Shown piece after piece: positions 58,639 to 64,000 of a stretch of DNA of 64,000 nucleotides (within the stretch, counting starts at the first letter, position 1; each line of letters begins with the position of its first letter). The translations under genes were made by a program, and so were the position numbers. The stretch covers positions 5,054,501 to 5,118,500 of the forward strand of contig NZ_CP031396.1 in assembly GCF_003363755.1 (NCBI RefSeq), written 5' to 3'. Source of the stretch: Pseudomonas protegens (GTDB taxonomy: Bacteria; Pseudomonadota; Gammaproteobacteria; Pseudomonadales; Pseudomonadaceae). The notes under the pieces were generated by a model. That model searched no databases and was not told where the DNA came from. It saw nothing but the letters and a program-made list of their open reading frames with translations.

Positions 58639-59665
58639 GGGGGCCTTTGTTCCAGTGGCGGAACAGGGGCTCGGCGAGAAACAGTACGAACAACAACCTC
58701 ATCACCTGCATGGCGGTCACCAGTGGCACCGACAGTTGCAGGGTCTCGGCCGTCAGGCTCATTTCCGCTATACCGCCGGGCATCATGCCCAATGTCAGCG
58801 AACGTAGATCCAAGTGGGTCAACACACTCAGGCCCAGGGCCGCAAGGCCGGCGATCAGCATGCTCAGGGCGGTGCCGATCAAGGTCCGTCCCATGAACGA
58901 CGGCGCCCGGCGGAAGAACTGTCGATTGAAGTGACAGCCCAGGCCGCTGCCGATCAGCCATTGGCCCACCTGACTGCCGCCCTCGGGCAGGCCGATGTGC
59001 AGGTCCCAGGCGATGCTCACCGTAGCGCTGAGCAGCAAGGGGCCGAACAGCCAGGGGTTGGGTTGGTGCAGACGCTGCCAGATCCAGGCCAGCAGCGCGC
59101 CCGCGGGAAACAGCAGGGCCAGCCACTGCCAGTCCACGCTGGTGGCATGCAGGGCGGGGGTGCCTTCCCCCAGCAGATATTTGAAGGCCGCTGGAACACA
59201 GAGCACCACGGCCAGCACCCGCAGGCTCTGCCCAGCCGCCACGCGGCTGAGCACCGCTCCATTGCGCGCGCCGAGATTGACCATCTCCCCGGAGCCGCCG
59301 GGCATGCTGGAGAAAAACGCGGTGGCCCGGTCCTCTCCGGTGCGCCGCAGCAACCACACCCCGACCACGCTGGACAGGCTGGTGACCAGGGCGCCGAAGA
59401 AGATCAGGCCAAAGTGGCTCATGACCTGTTCCATCACCTGCGGCGTGAAGTGCAGGCCAATGCCGATGCCGACCACCCATTGCCCGCATTTACGGCCGCC
59501 GGGGATTTCCGCCAATTGCCAGGGCGTCAGGCAGCGCACCAGGATGATCGCCAGCAACGAGCCGACCATCCAGGGCAATGGCCAGCCGATCTGGCTGGCG
59601 AGATAACCGCCAGCCAGGCCCACCAGGGGCGTGCCCCACCATTGTCTGAAGCGGGCTTCAGACAT
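58634..59665 (-). CDS. AbrB-family membrane protein (PF05145 type)
   Basis: A 343-residue integral membrane protein with about ten hydrophobic helices. Two similar halves carry 'SSMPGGSGEMVNLGARNGA' and 'GMMPGGIAEMSLTAETLQ', the hallmark PGG(S/I)xEM repeat of this family (named for an ammonia monooxygenase regulator, misleading here). It is probably a transporter. It is the last gene of the tct operon, overlapping tctA by 8 bases. The final codon is followed by a TAG belonging to a repeat element. Confidence 0.87.
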   Translation of the reverse strand: MSEARFRQWWGTPLVGLAGGYLASQIGWPLPWMVGSLLAIILVRCLTPWQLAEIPGGRKCGQWVVGIGIGLHFTPQVMEQVMSHFGLIFFGALVTSLSSVVGVWLLRRTGEDRATAFFSSMPGGSGEMVNLGARNGAVLSRVAAGQSLRVLAVVLCVPAAFKYLLGEGTPALHATSVDWQWLALLFPAGALLAWIWQRLHQPNPWLFGPLLLSATVSIAWDLHIGLPEGGSQVGQWLIGSGLGCHFNRQFFRRAPSFMGRTLIGTALSMLIAGLAALGLSVLTHLDLRSLTLGMMPGGIAEMSLTAETLQLSVPLVTAMQVMRLLFVLFLAEPLFRHWNKGPL

Positions 59666-61172
59666 CGGCCACGGCACGTTGCTGGGCCGAACGCTTGCGC
59701 CAGATGCGCAGCAGCGGCATGAACAGCATGAGGAGGGTCAACACCCAGACCCCGACCGTGATCGGGCTCGACCAGAGGATCTCCATCGCGCCATTGGAGA
59801 TCGACAGCGCCCGGCGCAGGTTCTGCTCCATCAAGCCGCCGAGGATGAAGCCCAGCAGCACTGGCGACAGCGGGAAGTCCAGCTTGCGCAGGATGTAGCC
59901 GAAGATGCCGATACCCACCATCAGGAACAGGTCGAAGGTGGTGGCGTGCACCGCGTAGACGCCAATCCCGGTAATGATCGCGATCACCGGCACCAGGGCC
60001 CAGTTCGGCACGGCGAGGATGCGGGTGAAGAGGCGGATCATCGGGATGTTGAGGATCACCAGCATGATGTTGGCGACGAACAGCGAGGCGATCAGGCCCC
60101 AGACAATGTCCGGCTGCTGCTGAAACAGCAGTGGGCCGGGCGTGATGTTGTACAGCGACAGGGCGCCGATCATCACCGCCGTGGTGCCGGAGCCGGGAAC
60201 GCCGAGGGTCAGCATCGGCACCAGGGCACCGCAGGCCGAGGCGCCGATGGCGGTTTCCGGGGCGGCCAGGCCGCGCTTGTCGCCTTCGCCGAAGGTGCCG
60301 CTGGCGCCGGCGATGCGTTTCTCGGTCATGTAGGCCACGGCGCTGGCCAGGGTCGCGCCGGCACCGGGCAGTACGCCCATGATGAAGCCCAGCAGGCCGC
60401 AGCGGATGTTCACCACGAACACCGAGGCCGCTTCCTTGAAGTTGAACATCATGCGTCCGGTGGCTTTCACCGCTTCCTGGCCGCGATGGGTCTTCTCCAG
60501 CAGCAACAGAATCTCGCTGATAGAGAACAGGCCCAGCACCAGCACCACGAACTGGATGCCGTCGGTGAGGTGGATGTTGTCCCCGGTGAAGCGGTACACG
60601 CCGCTGTTGGCGTCGATGCCCACCGCCGACAGGAACAGGCCGATCAGCGCCGCAATGAAGGTCTTAAGCGGCCGATCGCCGGCCATGCCGCCCAGGCAGA
60701 CGATGGCGAACACCATCAGCACGAAGTACTCCGCCGGGCCGAAGGCGATCGCCCACTTGGCCAGCAGCGGGGCGAACAGCACCATGCCGCAGGTGGCGAT
60801 GAAGGCGCCGATGAACGAGCTCCAGGCCGAGAGTGACAGGGCCACGCCCGCCAGGCCTTTGCGGGCCATGGGGTAACCGTCCAGGGTGGTCATCACGGTG
60901 GAGGCTTCGCCCGGAATGTTCAGCAGGATCGAACTGATGCGGCCGCCGTATTCGCAACCCAGGTACACCGCCGCCAACAGGATCAGCGCCGACTCCGGCG
61001 GCAGGCCCAGGGCGAAGGCAATGGGGATCAACAGGGCCACGCCATTGATCGGGCCCAGGCCCGGGAGCAGGCCGACCACGGTGCCGATCAGGGTGCCGGA
61101 CAGGGCGGTGACCAGGTTGTAAGGGGTCAGTGCAACGCCGAAGCCCTGGCCCAGATAACTGAGGGTATCCAT
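59658..61172 (-). CDS. tctA: TctA, large membrane subunit of tricarboxylate transporter
   Basis: A 504-residue permease with about ten to twelve helices. The family signature 'GLLPGLGPINGVALLIPIAF' (about 37-57) and its repeat 'GVLPGAGATLASAVAYMTEK' are present, as is 'LGVPGSGTTAVMIGALSLY'. It works with TctB and the binding protein TctC in proton/sodium-driven citrate-type uptake. Start at 61172 gives 'MDTLSYLGQGF'; it lies directly after tctB. Confidence 0.93.
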   Translation of the reverse strand: MDTLSYLGQGFGVALTPYNLVTALSGTLIGTVVGLLPGLGPINGVALLIPIAFALGLPPESALILLAAVYLGCEYGGRISSILLNIPGEASTVMTTLDGYPMARKGLAGVALSLSAWSSFIGAFIATCGMVLFAPLLAKWAIAFGPAEYFVLMVFAIVCLGGMAGDRPLKTFIAALIGLFLSAVGIDANSGVYRFTGDNIHLTDGIQFVVLVLGLFSISEILLLLEKTHRGQEAVKATGRMMFNFKEAASVFVVNIRCGLLGFIMGVLPGAGATLASAVAYMTEKRIAGASGTFGEGDKRGLAAPETAIGASACGALVPMLTLGVPGSGTTAVMIGALSLYNITPGPLLFQQQPDIVWGLIASLFVANIMLVILNIPMIRLFTRILAVPNWALVPVIAIITGIGVYAVHATTFDLFLMVGIGIFGYILRKLDFPLSPVLLGFILGGLMEQNLRRALSISNGAMEILWSSPITVGVWVLTLLMLFMPLLRIWRKRSAQQRAVADV

Positions 61173-61173
61173 A

Positions 61174-61632
61174 TCAATTCTCCAGAACGTCGAGCAGGCC
61201 GAGGGGCAGTGGTACGTCCATGACCCGGTCGAACAACCAGTAGAGGCCGACACTGAGCAGGCTGATGATCACCAGGCTAGGCAGCCAGCGGCCGCCGTAG
61301 AGCCGTGCCATGGGTACGCCGATGAGGACACTGGCGACGATGAAACCCAGGGGTTCGAAGGTTCCGGCGAACACCAGCAGCAAGGTCACGCAGATCGTGA
61401 TCTTGGTCAGGGTTTCCCGGTCCAGGGGCGGTTCATCTTCGCTGTGCTTGATGGGTGTCGGGCGAAACAGCATGTACAGCAGGGCCAGCCCCATCAGGCC
61501 GAGCATCAGCAAAGGGAAGGCCCGCGGGCCCACGGGTTCATAGGAAAAGGCCGCCTGATACGGCCAGGCCATCAGTGCCAGGCCGGCACAGGCCAGCAGC
61601 AACACCGCAGCGAAGAGACGTTGAACGAGCAT
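61174..61632 (-). CDS. tctB: TctB, small membrane subunit of tricarboxylate transporter
   Basis: A 152-residue protein with four hydrophobic segments ('LFAAVLLLACAGLALMAWPY', 'AFPLLMLGLMGLALLYML', 'ITICVTLLLVFAGTFEPLGF', 'LPSLVIISLLSVGLYWLF'), the DUF1468/TctB pattern including 'PVGPRAFPLLM'. It is one base from tctA. The start at 61632 follows AGGAGTTAGCC. Confidence 0.9.
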   Translation of the reverse strand: MLVQRLFAAVLLLACAGLALMAWPYQAAFSYEPVGPRAFPLLMLGLMGLALLYMLFRPTPIKHSEDEPPLDRETLTKITICVTLLLVFAGTFEPLGFIVASVLIGVPMARLYGGRWLPSLVIISLLSVGLYWLFDRVMDVPLPLGLLDVLEN

Positions 61633-61690
61633 GGCTAACTCCTGGGCGCGGCCCTCGATGCGCGAGGGCCGCGCCTTTAGCAAGGGACGG

Positions 61691-62677
61691 TCACTGGATC
61701 AGGCCGAACTCTTTGGCCAGAGTCTTGTAGTCGGCCACCTGTTTCTTCACATAGGTGTCCAACTCGGGGCCGGTCAGGGCGAAGGGGAACAGCTCGCGCT
61801 GGTCACGCAGCTTGGCGAACTCTTCGGAGGCCAGGAGCTGGTCGAAGGCATTTTTCCACCAGGCGTATTCCTCGTCGGTGACTTTCGGCCCGAGGTAGAA
61901 ACCGCGTACCACCGGCCAGACGATGTCGTAGCCCTGCTCCTTGGCGGTGGGGATGTCTTTCATTTCCGGCTCGTCCAGACGCTGTTCGGAGAACACCGCC
62001 AGCAGGCGCATGTCGCCGGCCTGGATATGGGGCATGGAGTCGGAGATGTCGGTGCTGCCCACCTGGATGTGTCCGCCCAGCAGGGCGGTGGCGATTTCAC
62101 CGCCGCCTTCCAGGGCGACGTAGCGCAGGTCCCGGGGGTTGATCCCGGCGGCCTTGGCGATCAGTGCGGTCTGCATCCAGTCCTGGCTGCCTACGGTGCC
62201 GCCGGAACCTATCACCACTTTGCTTGGATCTTTCTTCAGGGCTTGGACCAGATCGTCGAGGGTCTTGTAGGGCGAGTCGCTTTTCACCGCGATAGCGCCG
62301 TAGCTGGTGCCGACCGCTGCCAGCCAGCGCACCGCGCTTTCATCGAAACGGCCGAACTTGCCCTGGGCCAGGTTCAGCAGCGAACCGCTGGACCAGGCCA
62401 CCAGGGTTCCGGCGTCGGCGGGACGCTGGGCCACCACGGCGTTGTAGGCCACGGCACCGACACCGCCAGGCATGTAGGTGACGCGCATCGGCTTGGTGAG
62501 GAGTTTTTCGTTGACCAGAGCGCTTTGCGCCAGCTTGCAGGTCAGGTCGAAACCGCCGCCGGGGGAGGCCGGGGCGATGCATTCCGGGCGTTTGGGCTCG
62601 GCGGTCGCGGCCAGCAGTTGGCCGGCGAACAGCATGCAGCCGGCGGCGAGGGCTAGTTTGTGCAGTGAAAGGTCCAT
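61691..62677 (-). CDS. tctC: TctC, periplasmic tricarboxylate-binding protein
   Basis: A 328-residue BUG-family binding protein with a Sec signal peptide ('LALAAGCMLFAGQLLAAT'). 'IAPASPGGGFDLTCKLAQSAL' is the conserved first ligand loop; 'YMPGGVGAVAYNAVV' and 'VVIGSGGTVGSQDWMQTALI' are also typical. GGAG lies before the ATG at 62677; a GTG four codons upstream is less likely. It is the first tct gene after opdH. Confidence 0.92.
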   Translation of the reverse strand: MDLSLHKLALAAGCMLFAGQLLAATAEPKRPECIAPASPGGGFDLTCKLAQSALVNEKLLTKPMRVTYMPGGVGAVAYNAVVAQRPADAGTLVAWSSGSLLNLAQGKFGRFDESAVRWLAAVGTSYGAIAVKSDSPYKTLDDLVQALKKDPSKVVIGSGGTVGSQDWMQTALIAKAAGINPRDLRYVALEGGGEIATALLGGHIQVGSTDISDSMPHIQAGDMRLLAVFSEQRLDEPEMKDIPTAKEQGYDIVWPVVRGFYLGPKVTDEEYAWWKNAFDQLLASEEFAKLRDQRELFPFALTGPELDTYVKKQVADYKTLAKEFGLIQ

Positions 62678-62737
62678 GAACGTCTCCACAGGAGTTGTTG
62701 TTATCGGTATGTCCGGGTCATCCCCGACCCTTTTTCC

Positions 62738-62763
62738 GCAGGAGCTGGCAAGCTAGCTCCTGC
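62738..62763. repeat. Variant REP-like palindrome
   Basis: GCAGGAGCT, eight bases, AGCTCCTGC, with GGCAAGC inside. It looks like a decayed REP unit and lies between opdH and tctC. Confidence 0.6.
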
Positions 62764-62785
62764 GACGCAGCGTGATACGGGTGGC

Positions 62786-64000
62786 TTACCACAGGGCCAC
62801 GCTGTAGCTCACCAGCAGGCGCACTTCATCGGCATCGCGTGCCGAATAGTTGGAACGGTAGGTGGCGTTGCGCAGGCGCACGGCGACGTCCTTGAAGGTG
62901 CCGCTTTGCACCACGTATTTGACCTCGGTGTTGCGTTCCCACTCTTTGCCGGTGTCGCCGTTTTTCAGGGCGATGGTGTCGCCGCTGAGGTAGCGGGTCA
63001 TGAAGCTCAGGCCGGGAATCCCCAGCTTGGCGAAGTCGTAGTCATAGCGGGCCTGCCAGGAGCGTTCCTCGGCGCCGGCGAAGTCGTTGATCTGCACGAA
63101 GTTCACCAGGTACGGGTCGCTGCCATCGACATAGGGGAAGGCGCTGTCGCCGGACATGTGCTGGTAGCCGGCGCTGAGTTTATGTCCGTTCAGGGCATAG
63201 CTCACCAGGCCGTTGAGGGATTTGTTGTCGATCTTGCCGCCCCGGGCCTGGCCCTGGTCGTCGCTGATGGCCAGGCGCAGGTCGGTGCCGAAGGTGCCCG
63301 GTCCCATGGGCTGGGACGCTACCAGGCCGAGGAAGTGCTGGTTATAGACATCGTCCAGTTGGGCGAAGTGGTAGCTGCCGGTGATCTTGTCGGTGAACTT
63401 GTAGTCCAGGCCGCCGAAATTGAAGTGCTTGCCGGCCACGGTGCCGGCGAAGCGGCTGTTCTTGTTGTTGAGGCGGATGTCCTCGTAGTTGCTGTCGTCG
63501 CGGTCCTTGGCCTTGTCCAGGCGCCCGCCGGTGAAGGTCAGGTTCTTGATTTCCTTGGAGGTCAGCAGGCCGCCTTCGAAGGTCTGCGGCAGGATGCGCC
63601 CGTCGTTGGGCTTGAGGATCGGTAGCTCGGGGATCAGGCTGCCGATTTTCAGTTCGGTGGCGGAGATCTTCACTTTGCCGGTCAGGCCGAGCTTGGAGTA
63701 CTGGTCGGCGGCGCGTCCGTCATCGTGGGTCGGCAGCAGGTCGGTGCCGGTGCGGTCGGGGCTGGAATCGAGCTTGACCCCGAGCATGCCCAGGGCGTCC
63801 AGGCCGAAACCCACGGTGCCTTCGGTGTAGCCCGACTGCAGGTTGAGCATGAAACCCTGGGCCCATTCATCGCGCTTGGATTGCTGGGCGCTGGTGCCGT
63901 CGCGAAAGTCGCGATTGAAATACATATTGCGGGTTTCGAAGGTGGCGCTGCTGTCTTCGAAGAAGGCGGCCTGGCTTAAGGGCGCGACACCGGCGAGGGC
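62786..64000 (-). CDS. opdH: OpdH-like OprD-family porin (partial, N-terminus outside window)
   Basis: About 404 residues are visible and run off the right edge; the signal peptide end is seen ('ALAGVAPLSQAAFFEDSSAT'). Porin features: 'NMYFNRDFRDG', 'GLDALGMLGVKLDSSPDRTG', 'QARYDYDFAKLGIPGLSFMT', and a C-terminal barrel strand ending in W. OprD-family channels take up small carboxylates or basic amino acids. Position directly before tctCBA matches P. aeruginosa opdH, which serves tricarboxylates such as cis-aconitate. Its start and the usual two-component regulator are outside. Confidence 0.88.
   Translation of the reverse strand, partial: ALAGVAPLSQAAFFEDSSATFETRNMYFNRDFRDGTSAQQSKRDEWAQGFMLNLQSGYTEGTVGFGLDALGMLGVKLDSSPDRTGTDLLPTHDDGRAADQYSKLGLTGKVKISATELKIGSLIPELPILKPNDGRILPQTFEGGLLTSKEIKNLTFTGGRLDKAKDRDDSNYEDIRLNNKNSRFAGTVAGKHFNFGGLDYKFTDKITGSYHFAQLDDVYNQHFLGLVASQPMGPGTFGTDLRLAISDDQGQARGGKIDNKSLNGLVSYALNGHKLSAGYQHMSGDSAFPYVDGSDPYLVNFVQINDFAGAEERSWQARYDYDFAKLGIPGLSFMTRYLSGDTIALKNGDTGKEWERNTEVKYVVQSGTFKDVAVRLRNATYRSNYSARDADEVRLLVSYSVALW

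Noticed and set aside
1..64000. CRISPR array, insertion sequences, prophage
   Set aside because: No regularly spaced direct repeats, no transposase, integrase or phage structural genes were seen; the repeats present are dispersed palindromes.

Overview
The window is chromosomal DNA of a Pseudomonas, most likely of the P. fluorescens / protegens / chlororaphis group. Evidence: GC-rich coding sequence, a PhaG-type transacylase, a chromosomal FosA, an OpdH/TctCBA tricarboxylate uptake locus with ung beside it, and many short palindromic intergenic repeats of two kinds (one built on GGAGCTGGCTTGCCAGCGAA, one beginning TGTAGCCGCTGCCGCAGGC). I see no insertion sequence, integrase, CRISPR array or rRNA. 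One tRNA, Gly(CCC), is present.

Layout. (1) 0-15 kb is a sulfur/organic-nitrogen scavenging locus. A thiol dioxygenase and a rhodanese run leftward and a LysR regulator rightward. Then follow an SsuBC-type ABC transporter, an acyl-CoA-dehydrogenase-like flavoprotein, a 2-hydroxyacid dehydrogenase, a class II aldolase, a Tat-exported binding protein, a secreted dipeptidase, a Tat-exported amine oxidase, an exported RidA, a TonB receptor and a second binding protein. (2) 15.3-19.8 kb is a compact candidate natural-product locus behind an AT-rich leader: 2OG-Fe(II) oxygenase, a divergent tRNA-dependent cyclodipeptide-synthase-like protein, a 14-TM drug exporter and an FMN-dependent monooxygenase. 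This is the most interesting part of the window. (3) 19.8-24.1 kb has YegP, two lipoproteins, and a DapA-like/aldolase pair divergent from an XRE-cupin regulator, with clear dyads between them. (4) 24.1-33.9 kb is mixed accessory content: a SIR2-like DUF4917 protein, YiaY, a tandem pair of secreted paralogues, FosA, a LysE exporter, a PAS-GAF-GGDEF cyclase, a DUF4142 protein, a stand-alone PD-(D/E)XK nuclease-like protein and a GNAT.

(5) 33.9-44 kb is a complete 4-hydroxyproline catabolic locus. Leftward run the epimerase, a three-subunit D-hydroxyproline dehydrogenase and an AraC regulator. Rightward run the deaminase, permease, semialdehyde dehydrogenase and imine reductase. A long imperfect inverted repeat lies in the divergent promoter region. 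(6) 44-51.7 kb has a Fur-controlled siderophore receptor, a GNAT, two small membrane proteins, an EAL protein, a methyltransferase and an orphan SMI1/KNR4 protein. (7) 51.9-64 kb is mostly conserved: tRNA-Gly, phaG, rsuA, a CWC zinc protein, a Cache-GGDEF cyclase, a YYxPAPR-repeat lipoprotein, an HIBYL-CoA hydrolase-like protein, ung, and AbrB-tctA-tctB-tctC-opdH (opdH runs off the right edge).

Functions come from reading translated sequences and remembered family motifs; no database search was run.
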